DNA of 64,000 nt, taken from assembly GCF_020085105.1 (NCBI RefSeq), contig NC_058059.1, positions 17,983,042-18,047,041 of the forward strand, written 5' to 3'. Every line of letters starts with the position of its first letter. Within the stretch, counting starts at the first letter, position 1. Positions 1 to 12,481 of this stretch are shown in pieces. Made by a program: the position numbers and the translations under genes. This stretch comes from Siniperca chuatsi. Its lineage: Eukaryota > Chordata > Actinopteri > Centrarchiformes > Sinipercidae. The notes beneath the pieces are model-generated. The model saw only the letters and a program-made list of their open reading frames with translations. It was not told where the DNA came from and ran no database searches.

Positions 1-1200
1 GTTTTGGCCATGGTAATTATTTATTTCACCTTTAATCAGAATGCATACAGGCCTATATGCCTCAATAACAGCAGCATCAGGCAAAGCTAAGAAAGTTTCA
101 TTCATGCCTCATCTTTTTTTTTTTTTGTAGTTTTCTACATTCCAGACATGAAACATGGACCACAGAAGAATTTGTCCTGAAAACAACTTCATTAAGTTGT
201 TTTAATTAACAAGGACAATCAGTATTTGGGACACCACTTCATTGTATCCACAAGCAGAGTGAAATGAGATCCTTTTTTGCATCCTTCAGACATTTGCTGA
301 TGACTATGAGGCAGCTAATATCTGGGTTATAGACTTCATATTTAGGTCTGCGCCTTCATATCTGTAATTTGCCTGCATATTTTTAGTGGAAGAAGTAATT
401 GAGCAGCAGGAGCAACATGCCTGGTTTAAGAGCTTGGAGCAGGGGTGAAGCTAGGAATTCCTGGGTCCCAGAGAGAATACTGATCCGGACCCCCCATTTT
501 GTTAAATGAAATAATTTTACACTGCAATTTTTGAGGGCCCTCTTCATGTGAATTGTCACTGCCTTTCATAGCATTGTGCGCTAGCTGGGAGCAGAGGATA
601 TAGGTTATGTTTCCTGCTGCCTTTTATCTCCTGGGAACAACCTGCACATGCATTGAGAGTTGTATTTCGAAAAGCCTTCTCAGTGTTGAATGTGGGTATC
701 AGCTGTACTGCCTGTCTGTCTGACTGTCTGTCTCCTGTCTTAGCCTTTACTTTTTCTTTCTTTGGCCCCTGTGGTCAGGCTAATGTTTTACTCCACACTG
801 TGTCTGTGTTTAAAAGCCACATTTCTGATGCCAAGCTCTTCTGCTGGCTGTGTTTGATGCCAGCAGTCCTTTTAACATCAGTTTGTTGGTAATTAATTTG
901 CAAGTCAGGGGTTGTGTATCAAAAGTCACATGCCTTTGTTGTTTATTACAGGGTTTCCCAAACTATTAAATGTCAAAGACCCCCCCTCAAGCATGTGCAG
1001 TCGACCAGCAGACACCCATCTGATGGCAACAACTTGTGCTGTAGTCATGACTGGTTGTAGAGCTGCATGCAGTGTCACATTAATTTAAAAGTAATATTCA
1101 TTAAGTCACTAATATAGTGAGTAAATTAGCTAAAATGATGCTAAATTAAAAATTCTGCCCAGGGTCTGCCATGTTGTCATCATAGTGTAGAATTAGATAT
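1..1200. other. Sequence upstream of SKOR2, no gene seen
   Basis: I see no convincing exon here. The short open frames lack family resemblance and splice context. Two stretches look like old interspersed repeats: about 430-555, with CCC/GGG-rich ends, and about 948-1175, which opens with a 'gggtttcccaaac' type motif and a run of C. The rest is AT-rich and unassigned. Confidence 0.4.
948..1175. repeat. Degenerate interspersed repeat, probably MITE-like
   Basis: The segment opens with gggtttcccaaact and a 'caaagacccccc' motif and later has 'cacccatctgatgg', a combination I recognise from dispersed teleost repeats. The right boundary is unclear and I found no target-site duplication. The family is not identified. 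Confidence 0.35.
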
Positions 1201-1219
1201 ATTTAGAGTTTCATCCTCT

Positions 1220-1495
1220 GAGACTTCAGGGGGGTAATTTCGTGCACGTGCGAATGTGTATAGCCCAGGCTCGTGCGCCCCTCCATGCTATCGGTTTGAC
1301 TTTTCCAGCATTTGAGTGGCAGTTAGCAAGACGTCATGTTGGCTGTTCAGTTGGACGGGGCAGCACAGCGCGTGAAGGAGAGGAGGAATAAAGTGTGTCT
1401 GAAGGTGTAGGGGTGTGTGTGTGTGTGTGTGTGTGTCCCGGACGGTGGGCTGAGCTCGCGCTGCACGCCAATCAAACCCAAGGCAGTTGCGTGGT

Positions 1496-1541
<46 letters not shown>

Positions 1542-1811
1542 GGATTAGGACGGCGCGTGGTGTCTCTGAGAAGCGAATAAAGCCGGCGCGAGCGTCGCAG
1601 TTTACTCACATCTCACAAGCAGCTCACTCGACAGTTGGAGACAAAAGCCGGTACCGATTCCATGTGTTTCCCGGATATAAGTCAGTGAAATCGGTTAGTT
1701 TAGGTGATAAAAATGAGTTTTTTAGAGCTGTGTAGGATAAATCGATTTCTCTCTTGAGGGGGATATTTTTTGACGCTGTGACCGTTTTGGGATTATTCCC
1801 GGGAGTCAGAG
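1220..1811 (+). promoter_or_regulatory. skor2: Probable SKOR2 promoter and 5' UTR exon
   Basis: This is the most GC- and CpG-rich stretch upstream of the coding exon. It holds an E-box-like cacgtg near 1243, a CRE-like acgtca at 1331-1336, a TG run at 1412-1437 and a GA run at 1497-1540. A good donor (cagag/gtaagg) ends a possible 5' UTR exon at 1811. It would join the acceptor before 3933, which sits 29 bases ahead of the SKOR2 start codon. The promoter role and exon are inferred from composition, position and splice sites; there is no transcript evidence. Confidence 0.4.
1412..1540. repeat. TG and GA microsatellites
   Basis: A (TG)n run at 1412-1434 and a long (GA)n run at about 1497-1540 are visible directly, separated by unique GC-rich sequence. 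Both lie in the presumed SKOR2 promoter/5' UTR. They create spurious open frames of repeated Arg-Glu. Confidence 0.9.
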
Positions 1812-2015
1812 GTAAGGTCTGCTCAACCATTTCAGCTGTAAAGTTAGCAAAAATGTTGTTAACATGTGGACTACCTAACGAAAACTGTGTGGGACAGAAA
1901 ACAGGCTTAAAATTATTTAAAGAAGAAAATGCTTGAGAAGATGTGTGTGAATATGTCACATTCCGTTGCATTAAGCATAGGCCTAATTTAGAATTACTGT
2001 GGGGTAGTGGCGTGT

Positions 2016-2048
<33 letters not shown>

Positions 2049-3932
2049 TATTATTATTTGTTACTTGCATTTTTTGTTACTAGATAAACAAACCTTTAGC
2101 CTATTGTTTAGTCTACCTTTAATATTGTTCCATGGATAGGTTAAACATGATGCCTGACTGACAAGCTGCTTGTTTAATAAAGGCCTATAGGCCCACTGTT
2201 ACTTTGCTGGGAATTAAACTTGGGCTGAACTGAATTTATAAAAATCTAAATACTTCAATATATTGTGTCATTTGAAGCCAACCTCTGAACTCTTGAGTTG
2301 TTTAATTGGTTAATTGGCTCTTGTGTACTGCTCCTCCTCAGCCTGTTGTTCGGCCCATACAATTCCACCAAATTAGTCCATCTTGCGCTGTAACAAATTG
2401 TTCCAATAAAAAAAAACTGTTTAATCTAAACATCTTGTAATTCCGTATTATATTTTGCTATTATACTAATGTTTTCTTGAATTTAATGTGTAAATAATTG
2501 GTCATAAATGTATTACAAATTTATTTGTTAAAACAAACATTTCCTGAAATTATTGGAAAAAACTGAAAGCAATTTTTCTCTTTTTCAGTAGTTGTTTATG
2601 TGTTGCACAAAAGAGTTTAAAATGGTGTGCTGTAGGTAAAATGAGAATTTGTCATCTTTATGAAATAATAAAGCCTTTTTCCAAGTAATATAAAGTATTC
2701 ACTCCCAAACAGACTTTTACTATAAAGTTAAAAAGCGTCCTTTGTATTGTACATTCAAAACATTACAGTATAATTATTTGAAATAATACCCACCACATGA
2801 AAATATCCAGCAAAACATTTTCACACTTTCTCTTCATAGTACATTTTCTGCCATTTTCATGATACTGCTTTTAAAAATATATCCAAATATACAGGAAGAC
2901 TTTAAAAAAAGATGAAGGAACACAGTATTTAGACTAGACAGTGTGGCACACCACCTCAAAGTGCCACAAACAATTTTCTTATAGGAAAATGAGGTTGACA
3001 TAATAGTTAAACAAAATTGTAGTGTGTTGCCAAAAATTGCCACCTAAACTGTGTCAATACTGTGTCTGTGTGCTGTGTGTGTTTCCTTTTATCTTACACT
3101 GGTAGTCAAGGATTGACTTTTTAGGTTACAATGTTTTCTAGATAAAAGAGAATATTTTAATATATATGTCAAAACACAGAATTTAAACCTTAATTTGTGT
3201 GTGTACATTTAGAGGTAAATTTGGATAATATTGTACTTTCATTGTAACAATTATTTTAGAAGAGTGTGTTATCATTCTCTATAGTTTCTTCATTGGCCAA
3301 CTGCTGTTGAAAACACACGCAGGCAAACACGCTCATTACATTAGAGCTTTGAATGAAGAGCTATAAAATGCAACAGAGGCTATATTTTTGGGGAAAATAA
3401 AATAATTGACTGATGTTCCTGATTTGATATTTTTTCAAATGCAGAGGAACTACATGAAAAAATTGTATTTGTATTAGCTGTCAACAAAACACTTCACTTT
3501 GTATGACAGAGCGATGGTAATTCAGTATCTTAATTCAGTTTACAGTTTGTCTGTGCCCTCAATCATTTTGTAAGAGTGTTGGAGGCAAATCTATTTTTTA
3601 GTCAGTTCCTTAGAAAAAGAAAATAAAAACAATTTAGTGCTTGTCTATAAATTGGGAAGATGCATTTAAGTGAGATGCATTTAATTAATAATAATAATAA
3701 TAACGTATTTCAATATGCACTTTATTTTTTCCCTCTTTTTTTCACAAATTCCACACATCATCAAAGTATTTCTGGGCACACTTATGTCGTAGAATTAGTG
3801 TATATTATAAGTCATTAGCCATTTCATGTGATGTGTAATGCAAAGAGAAAAGGCATGAGTGTGTAAAGAGGGATTTTTTATGGTTAAAACAAATGTCTTT
3901 CTTTCTTTCCTTCTTCCTTTCTTTTCATGCAG
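1812..3932 (+). other. skor2: Presumed SKOR2 intron 1
   Basis: AT-rich sequence between the proposed 5' UTR donor and the acceptor before the first coding exon. It holds an (ATT)n-type run at about 2019-2059 and an (ATA)n run near 3690. I see no coding potential. The last part is a CTTT-rich polypyrimidine tract ending in gcag at 3929-3932. Confidence 0.45.
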
Positions 3933-3961
3933 GTCATTCTACAAACAGTTTTCCTCCAAGT

Positions 3962-6900
3962 ATGGACAAGACCCATCTTTCGAGCCCTAATGACATCATA
4001 ATGACGAGCTCAACAGGCCCCTACCAGCAGGAACCCCTGACTCCACCCAGACCCACCCATCTCCACTCCTCATCCTCTTCCATATCATCCCCCTCTCCAT
4101 CCTCTTCCTCCTCACCCCTCAAGCCCAACCAGGTTGGCCAGGTCATCCTGTACGGCATTCCCATTGTATCACTGGTCATTGATAACAATGAAAGACTTTG
4201 CCTGGCACAGATTTCCAACACTCTCCTCAAAAATTACAGTTATAATGAGATCCATAATCGTCGTGTGGCGCTGGGTATCACCTGTGTCCAGTGCACTCCG
4301 GTTCAGTTGGAGATTCTTCGTCGGGCCGGTGCCATGCCCATCTCGTCACGCCGCTGTGGCATGATCACTAAACGTGAAGCCGAGCGCCTCTGCAAGTCCT
4401 TCCTGGGAGAGAACGCACCGCCGAAGCTGCCCGACAACTTTGCCTTCGATGTGTCACATGAGTGCGCCTGGGGTTGCCGTGGTAACTTCATCCCGGCACG
4501 CTACAACAGCTCCAGGGCCAAATGCATCAAGTGCTCCTTCTGCAACATGTACTTCTCCCCAAATAAGTTCATTTTCCATTCCCACCGCACACCAGACGCC
4601 AAGTACACCCAGCCTGACGCTGCCAACTTTAACTCCTGGCGACGACACCTCAAACTCAGTGACAAACACCCACCTGATGAGTTAATTTACGCATGGGAAG
4701 ACGTCAAAGCTATGTTCAATGGAGGCAGCCGGAAGAGAGCGCTGCCCTCTTCAGCCCAGTGTCACTCCATGGGTCCTATGAAGACTCTCCCAGGTTCGGT
4801 GGTGCCTCACATGATGGGACCTGACCTGGGTGCTCAGAAAAGAGCCCGCTATGAAGATGAGGATGATCTGGATGGAGGCAGTCTGTCTCCTCGTAAGACA
4901 CCACGTAGCTACCCTGTCATTCCTGTCCCAAGCAAAGGCTTCGGCATGCTGCAGAAGTTTCCTCCCACGTCGCTCTTCCCCTCGCCTTACCCCTTCCCAG
5001 CATTCAGCCTCTGCCAGCAGAAAAAAGATGACAGTGATGTTTCAGTTGGGCAGAAAGGAGCAGGGTTGTCAGGTCTTTTATGGCCTGGCCGCAAAGACAC
5101 TTTTTATCCTCCTTTCTGCATGTTTTGGCCACCAAGAGCGGCAGGAGGAATCCCTGTCCCCACCTACCTCCAGCCTCAGCCCAGTGCCCTCTCCTCCCTG
5201 GCAGACAACCCCTCTCTCAGGCAGGCCTTTTTGGATCTCTCAGACCCCAGCGAGCCTGGCGCTGTAGCTGGCAACGGAAATAGTGTCAGCACAACCATGG
5301 CCCCCGGCAGCGGGACTACCACACCTAGGACTGGGCTGTTTGACCCAGAGTGCACAACAGTAACCCCAGACCTTCGCCCTGTGACGTCAGAGGGCTGGCT
5401 CAAACTCCTGGACACCTCAACCCTCCAAAACAGAAAGCCGAGCTATGGATCGGCCTTCCGCCCCGTCATTAAGGATACTGAGAGTATCGCCAAGCTCCAC
5501 AGCAACAGTGGAGGAGTCACTGGGGCAACAGACGAGGACTTTGAGGTCGTGGTTGCCGGGTCAGACCACCACCAGCGGCTATCGCCCAGCAGCAGCTGTA
5601 GTTATGGAAGTGAAAGCGGAGGTGACGGAGAGGCGGAGGGAGTGGAAAGTGAGGAGGAGGGGGAGGTGGATGTGGAGTCGTCAAAGCAGGAGGACGAGGA
5701 CGAGGATGGGAGCTTCACAAACAGGCTGCCGCAGACTCAAACCAACCTGTACCTCCCTGCACTGAATAACACTTCTGGAGAGGAGAGGAAGGAGAGAGGG
5801 AGTGGCGCTGGGTATCCCAGCACCTCCTCTCCCACCTCCTCAGACCCCATCCAGCAGGAGTCCCCCAGCCTGCCTGCCTCCCCTCCTGCCAGCCTGCCTC
5901 TCTCCATCTCCGCCACGCCTCACAGAGAGGACCCAGCTTACAAAAACGTAAATATCCCCCCAAGCCACTTTAGCTAATTATTATTTAAATGGTGCTGCAG
6001 TCAGGCAGTGATGTGATCTGCATAAGCAGATTGATAGGCTGGTTTCTCCCTGTAGAAATTGAAACAGTCACCCCACTCTGATCCGGGCTAATAGGCCCAG
6101 GTGTGGATTGTTTAATGGCCACGGTGTGTTTGTTCTCCCTCTGTCACCCCAGCCTGTTAGGGCAACTCTAATCTTTAACCTGTCGACTCCCACATTAACC
6201 AGGCTTCCGACAGAGAGGAGGAGGAGGAGGAGGGAGATAGAGTTATGAGGAGCATTTTAAACCAGAACAAGTTAAATCATCTATTGAGTAACATACTACA
6301 ATTGCTTCTAACTGATTTCAGAGACAGAGAGGGAAAAGAGGGTTTAACCATATACTCCAAAATAGATCATTACAAATGAATGCCACCATTGGCTGATAAA
6401 AAGCATAGCGCCAACCAAGGAGATGACATTTGGAGTAAAATTTTTCACAAAAATCCAGATATTCCAGATTAATAACAAAATATAGGAGGTACTTAAAATA
6501 AAAAAGAAAACCCATTTTGATATAAAAAATAAGAATCGCATCAGAGAACCAAATCACACAGCCATTACTCTCCCTTATAGGACATATGTTCTGCTCTGTT
6601 TGAACAATATAATGAATAACAGGTATATGAGATTCTAACCGACTTTATGTTGTTTCCAGGTTCACAAAAATAGAGATGAAGGACTACCTGCGTACGCAAC
6701 CAAAGACAACTTCAGCACTTCTGGTGAGCACAGACATTTTAATCTTTTGTTTTTATACCTCTTCTGTTAATATTTTCTGATGCACAGGTGAAAAAGTCTA
6801 TAACGGTAGATTACACACTAGATAAAAGATAAAACAATTCTTACAAACATTGTTTTACATGATACTGCTGCCTGATCAAAAGTGTAATGAAATATATCAG

Positions 6901-9900
6901 TTTTGTGCAATTCACCCATTTCAAACTGTAAAATACTGTTCTCTTAAAGGGACAGTTTGCCGCAAAATCAAAAATACATATCTTTCCTCTTACCTGTAAT
7001 GCTATTTATCCGTCTAGATTCTTTTGGTGTGAGTTGCTGAGTTTTGGAGAGATCTGCATTTTTTTAATACATTGGGACTATATGGCACTTGGCTTGTGGT
7101 GCTCAAAGCAACAAAAAACTACATTTGAAAAACTCAACAGCAATGTCACTTTCCAGAAATCACGAGCCGGTTACTCAAGATAATCCACAGACCTTGTTGT
7201 GAGCAGTTTCATGTAGGAACTATTTTCTTTTTACCGATAGATCCTACATGAATCTGTTAATACATCATACACTATTAAGCATTTGCAAAAACCAAAATAC
7301 AGCTTCTTTTTTATGTATAATCTACAAAAATCACTTTGCTTGCTGTACTGTTTGCATGAGTTGCCTGACACAAAATCTTTCACCCTGCAGTTGATTTACT
7401 GTCTTGGTTTCATCAAATGTTTGAACAGGCTTTTACACTGTTTCATCAAATAGCATTACACAACCTATTTTAGCAAACTGTTACACACTATCTATTTCAT
7501 CAGACATCTGAGTCAGTTGTATTATAGCATCTTTGTTTCATTTAGTGTCTGAGTGAGTGGTTTTATAGTGTCTCTGTGTCCCTGCGAGGCTCATATTCCT
7601 GTGACGTTTCATTTGCTCCTCTCATCTCCCACTCTGACCCTTTCGCTGAAGAAAATGTCTTGTGTGTGTTTTGTGGTGGTGTGCTCACAAACACACACAT
7701 ACACACACGGCCACATGGCCCACATACGCATGCACACAAAGGACACACACCATGCACACACTTAGTTATCTCCGTGTGTCCGGATAACCAGCTCAACCAA
7801 TGGGCCTTACTGAAACTCTCTTCCTGTCTGTCTCTCTGTCTCATTTTCTCGCAGATGAAAACAAAGAGCAGAATAGTTTCTTTGTACCAGAGAGTGAGAC
7901 GTCAGCGCCCGACTACTGGAGGGAAAGCTCAGGTACAAATACTCGCTTATGTTCTTTTCTAAGTGGTTGCAGAGCAGCTGCAGACGGTAAACTTAATCAA
8001 TGAAAATAAGACAGAAGATTTTTAAAATATTAGGTACTCCCAAAGGTACAATTATTAGGGTGGCAAGGTTAATTTAATTTCTGCATTTCGTTTTTCTTGA
8101 AGCTGACATCGCAGAGCAATTCTGAGGTCTTTATGAACTTCAGATTGAATCCTGATCAAACATTTACTTCAAGACTTAAAATATAAACACAATTAATACT
8201 GGCAAAGGCAGCTTTTTACTGTAAATGGAAGTTGGCAAATTAGAACTACAATCTCTCATAACTTATTTACAAAGCAGGAATATAATTTATATGCAGAATT
8301 ATCAATATTGGAAGGTAAATCAAAAATGAACACATTGTTTTATTAAACTGCATTGTACTGTTGTAATTCAGCACACACAGTGTGGATGCATATACACCGT
8401 ATAAACATTTCCATACATAAAACAAACCATGCTGATTAAAAAACTCTCACTTGGAAAAGAATATGACTTTTCATACATAAGTTACAATGGCATTTTGTCT
8501 TATTACACAAATGAGACTCAGAATACTTAAAGCACCTCAGTCTTCAGCTTCATCCACCTTAATCTCCTCCTCCTCTCAGAAGGTGAGTTAAGGGATTCAT
8601 ATAAATACACAGAGAGATGAAACAGCAGTGGAAAGCTGCTTCTGCCGCCGCTCTGCCACAGCTGCTCTCTTTGGCGGCATTGTCGCAGGGGCTGTTACTC
8701 TTAGGGGGGCCGTTATAGTTCAACAAGAAAACATCAGCTCAGAGATAAGCAGCCGCGCTGGCAATCTCCATCCTAGACCCATATCCCCGCCGACATAATT
8801 GCCTTTTTTTCCTTCCTCAGCGCAAAGAACCCTTTCCCGTTTGAAAAAGATCACAGCTTATTGCCTTTTTATATCTGTCAGGAAGACATTAAAAGTGCTT
8901 TATGACATCTGTGCCAACATTTATATCTACCCCCCCCACACTCCCTCAACCCCTACACACACACACCGTAATGATCCCTGCGCATAATGTATAATGTATT
9001 TCGAAAAATTACACGAAACAAATTAAATGAGACCACCTTTCCCCTGATTGCCAAACGTCTCCCTGGGCGGTGGGAAGCTCTACGTGATTAGAAGGCCTGA
9101 TTCCTCCGAGTCCCACCACCCCCCCTCCACTGTCTTTAAACTCTCCCTCTGTTTCTAGGGAGAAAAAATAATCTAATTTTCCATTTATGTAATGCAAACC
9201 GCCTTGGCTTTGACTATTCACGGTTAATTGACTGTCAAACGAGGTTGTTATCCTCGGGCACTGTCTGCAAATTTGCTTGTCAAATGAGACAGAGAGAGGA
9301 GAGGAAAGGAGAGAGAGGAGAGGAGAGCTCTCTCTGCTCTAAATGAGAGAGAGAAGCATGGGGAGGCTTAAGGAGCCAGAATATGAAATGACTGGAGGAG
9401 AATATACATATCGAGTTTGCTGGATCGCTTCATTTAAGGCGTACAATGCCTCATTGTCACAATTCAGACGTTAGCGCAAACACATTCATACACGCAGAAC
9501 AATACAGAAACTTCCAAACTGGTACATTTGAAAACGGCATGTGATGAAGATGTTTGTTTGAAGAAAAGGAAGATGGAAGATGGTGAAGTTTGAAAGCAAC
9601 ATGTAGACTGCCTCCAGCAGCAACAAAGACTTACAAAAGTACACAGACAAAACAGACATCAGATGAAATGCTGCATAGATATTGTTTCACATGAATTTAC
9701 GGTTGTTCGATCTAATGTGGTTTTCATAGCCATTAGTCAAAACAATTCACCTTCCAAAAAATAGCATTGATGACATTATAATGCAACAGTAACCTGCAAG
9801 CTTGACATTTTCTGAGCAAAATTGGTGGAATGGCCATTTCAACTTTTAATTTTCAGCACAGACCTTCACTTCAGAGTTTTAAGAGCTACACATTCAATTT

Positions 9901-12481
9901 CATTTCTGAACACAAGTAGTGTTCGTTTGTTTTCTTATAGAAAGCAATATGATCTGACAGCGAGAAGAGACTGAACATGTCAGGGAGTGAATGCAGTAAA
10001 GGTGTCCATCTACGGTGCAGTCAAAAATTGTTACCACAAACTTACACTGACACCCAGAGGCCAAAGAGTGAATTACAGCACTCCACCTGAGACTGACGGG
10101 GCAGTTGGAGAGAGGATGAGGCGATGGAGAAAGGTTCACACAGTTAATGCAAAAATAAAGAGCGGATGCACAAAGATACAATCAGACAAGACTAATGGGA
10201 AGTCAGTCCATGACAAGATTATGATTATGTGACTCTGGTGTTGTGGCAGAATAGAATGGAACAACAACGACTCTCGGTGCCAAATGTTACTGATATATTG
10301 TAACTGTGTCTAACAGTAAGTATGGCATATGTGGGACAAAAATCTGAAATTAAGTCTCTCCATGTTCTCAGGTGATCAAAGCCAAGGTGCTGCCTCTCCT
10401 GTGCCGCTAAAGAAGGACGTTGAAAACATGGAGAAAGGTAAAGATTATTTGTTTGAGTAACACAGGTTGTAGGTAAACATTCCCACACCACTCAGCTGGA
10501 TTGGCCATGAAAACCTGTTAGCCCAATTGATTTATATTGACTAGATAAGTCAAAACATACACAGCACAGAGGGTAAGATATATTTTACTGCATTTATTTC
10601 ATTTTATTAACAGACAATCCCCTGTTCTCTTTCTCACCCTCCTATTTTCATCTGTCTTCCTTTTCCTCCTTCCTGCTCCTGCAGAGGAGCTCCAGAAGGT
10701 TCTGCTGGAGCAGATCGACTTCAGGAGGAGACTGGAGCAAGAGTTTCACGCTCTGAAGGGCACCTCACCATTTCCTGTCTTTCGTAAGTCCTTTTTTTCT
10801 TCCTCAAGTCACTTTCCCTTTTCATATTCTGAAGGGCAACTTCTCCTTCTCTGTCTTTCTTAAGTTTGTTTCCATTTTCTCCTCCGTACCTGTCTCCCCC
10901 CCTTACCTTTCTCGTTCCCCTGTTTTTCTCTCCTTCATCGGCTGTCTTTTATAACTGTACTTGATCAGCTACTCAAATGATAATACTGCTCAGGCTAATC
11001 ATAGATTTTTATGCTAATTTCAGATAATTTCCAAGACCAGATGAAACGAGAGCTCGCCTACAGAGAAGAGATGGTCCAACAGTTACAGATGGTAAGACTA
11101 CTAATGATACAATCAGTGTTGAACACTGATGGAAAATAAATAGCATTGCTACGTCTTTAAATGACAAATAAAACATCCTTTTATAGATACATGAATTTAA
11201 AAAAGTCTCACTGTTCGCTTTGAAAAACATTCTCGGTAATGATTTTGAGAAGGAATATAATTAAGACCAATTATGAAGCACTTTTCAATAAAATATAGTT
11301 ATACAGTTTGAACAGGAAAAGAAGAAATCAAAAACACATGAGTAAATGTGACAATAACAACTCAATTAGCACTACAACTACGGTAGACTGTAGATATTAA
11401 TATGAAATCCTGAGCCATGTCTTAAAACTAAAACAGAAATTAAATGAAGAACAAATCAATAGGACTCAACCGGACACCTGTGCTGTTGGTTATTTGTCCA
11501 TCAAAAGACAGAGCCAATCATCTAGTTTGTCTTTCATGGGTGACAAGTTCCTCTGCAGCCGTCTGAGTGTTTCCGTCCACATCAATCACCGGAGCAGCTG
11601 GCAGACAGGCTGACAGACGGTGTTTGTCTTTGCTTTCTGACACATGCAACAACTGTGCACGCTCGTATGCACATGATCGCAAACCCTGCACATACACCAA
11701 AACACACACAAGAGCACGCTGCACGCGTGTAACCACAAAGGCAGGCGACTGCACAGGCATTCAAGCTCATTTATAAGCATGCACGTGCACACTGAAGTGC
11801 ACATGCACGCATAAAACATTTAAAATTGACAAATGTGTCTGGAACCAGCAAATGGATCTGTCTGAGAGTAATGACACATTAATTTCACACAGACATTCAA
11901 ATGAACTCCAGCAAAATTTAGATTTATGTAGCTGCAATATATTTTATAATTTTGATTGAATCTCATGCCTAAACTTTGCCCAGAAATTTTTATTTCACAT
12001 TTTTAAAGTATAACTGTAATGTAATCTTAATATTATTTGCAGTAACGTGTTTCTTTTCACAAATAGGAACATGTGTTTTAGAGACATTTATTTTTGGGAC
12101 AAAATAATGTCATTATTATTAATACATTATTTTAATTAAAACTCTAAAGTAAGGCTGCAGTCAAATGCTTTTAGTGTTTGGCTGTGGCTTTTTGACAGGT
12201 GACCAATTATTTGGGGGTCATGTGTGTCTTAAAATGGTAAAACAAACAATTTTGTGTGAAAAGTGTGACATCTGAGCTACTACAAAGGTTATCACAAAGT
12301 TTACAAGGCCATATACTGCATTGTTCTGTACTGTACAGCATATATAAAGATAGATAGCTATGTGTGTAAATCTTGTTTGTTCAGGATTAATCTAACATGT
12401 GTCTTTAACTTTTGTTTCTTTCAGATTCCCTACGCAAACATCATCAGAAAAGAAAAGATCGGCTCCCATCTCAACAAGTAG
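3962..12481 (+). CDS. skor2: SKI family transcriptional corepressor 2
   Basis: Seven coding exons join in phase: 3962-5947, 6660-6723, 7855-7932, 10372-10437, 10685-10783, 11024-11091 and 12425-12481 (stop TAG). The product is about 805 residues; mammalian SKOR2 is longer, at around 1000. Residues about 54-152 form the SKI/DACH homology domain (LKPNQVGQVILYG opens it). Residues about 160-255 form the Cys/His-rich SMAD4-binding SAND-like domain (HECAWGCRGNF, CSFCNMYFSPNKF). A low-complexity middle follows, with an acidic tract near 560-600. The last 70 or so residues are a coiled coil (EELQKVLLEQIDFRRRLEQE). The N-terminal SSPNDI...PRP and QVILYG favour SKOR2 over SKOR1, and the IER3IP1-HDHD2 neighbours agree. 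The family acts in the nucleus as a corepressor (BMP/SMAD signalling, Purkinje and spinal neurons); this role is known from homologues. The upstream ATG at 3893 lies in the intron and was rejected. Confidence 0.95.
6945..7260. repeat. Anonymous teleost interspersed repeat
   Basis: Lies in SKOR2 intron 2 (after the exon ending at 6723). The text from 'aaagggacagtttg' through 'caatgtcactttccag' and 'gataatccacagac' to 'agcagtttcatgtagg' resembles a high-copy repeat I recognise from percomorph genomes. It codes for nothing. The class is uncertain, possibly a non-autonomous DNA element. Confidence 0.55.
7683..7762. repeat. Imperfect CA-rich microsatellite
   Basis: Interrupted (AC)n stretch in SKOR2 intron 2, upstream of the exon at 7855. 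It produces Thr/His-rich spurious frames. Confidence 0.8.
8620..9260. promoter_or_regulatory. Candidate conserved noncoding element in SKOR2 intron 3
   Basis: This intronic stretch differs from its surroundings. It is richer in CpG, non-repetitive, and dense in short motifs such as gacataattgcc, atttatgtaatgc and ggttaattgactgtc, which resemble homeodomain sites. A run of C at 8932-8938 and a CA run near 8957 interrupt it. It lacks coding features. The enhancer reading is inferred from composition and motif density only; alignment to other fish would decide. Confidence 0.35.
9293..9360. repeat. GA-rich low-complexity tract
   Basis: Purine-rich agagaggagaggaaagg-type sequence with an internal 'gagagctctctctgctct' partial palindrome. 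It borders the candidate conserved element. Confidence 0.7.
11600..11815. other. SKOR2 intron 6, CA-rich stretch without gene
   Basis: The 1.3-kb intron from 11092 to 12424 contains an imperfect CA/TGCA-rich region here that yields overlapping Cys- and His-rich spurious frames on both strands. No exon or RNA structure is evident. Confidence 0.5.

Noticed and set aside
1395-1735. Arg-Glu repeat open frames over the GA microsatellite
   Set aside because: They are artefacts of the dinucleotide repeat and lie in the presumed promoter/5' UTR.
3893-3961. Upstream in-frame ATG (MSFFLSFFLSF) as the SKOR2 start
   Set aside because: It lies in the polypyrimidine tract of the intron before the acceptor at 3931-3932. 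The family N-terminus (SSPNDI...) fits the ATG at 3962.
6318-6557. Hydrophobic - strand frame in SKOR2 intron 1 as a small membrane protein
   Set aside because: AT-rich Phe/Leu/Ile-rich text of the kind expected by chance; no start context, partner exons or family match.
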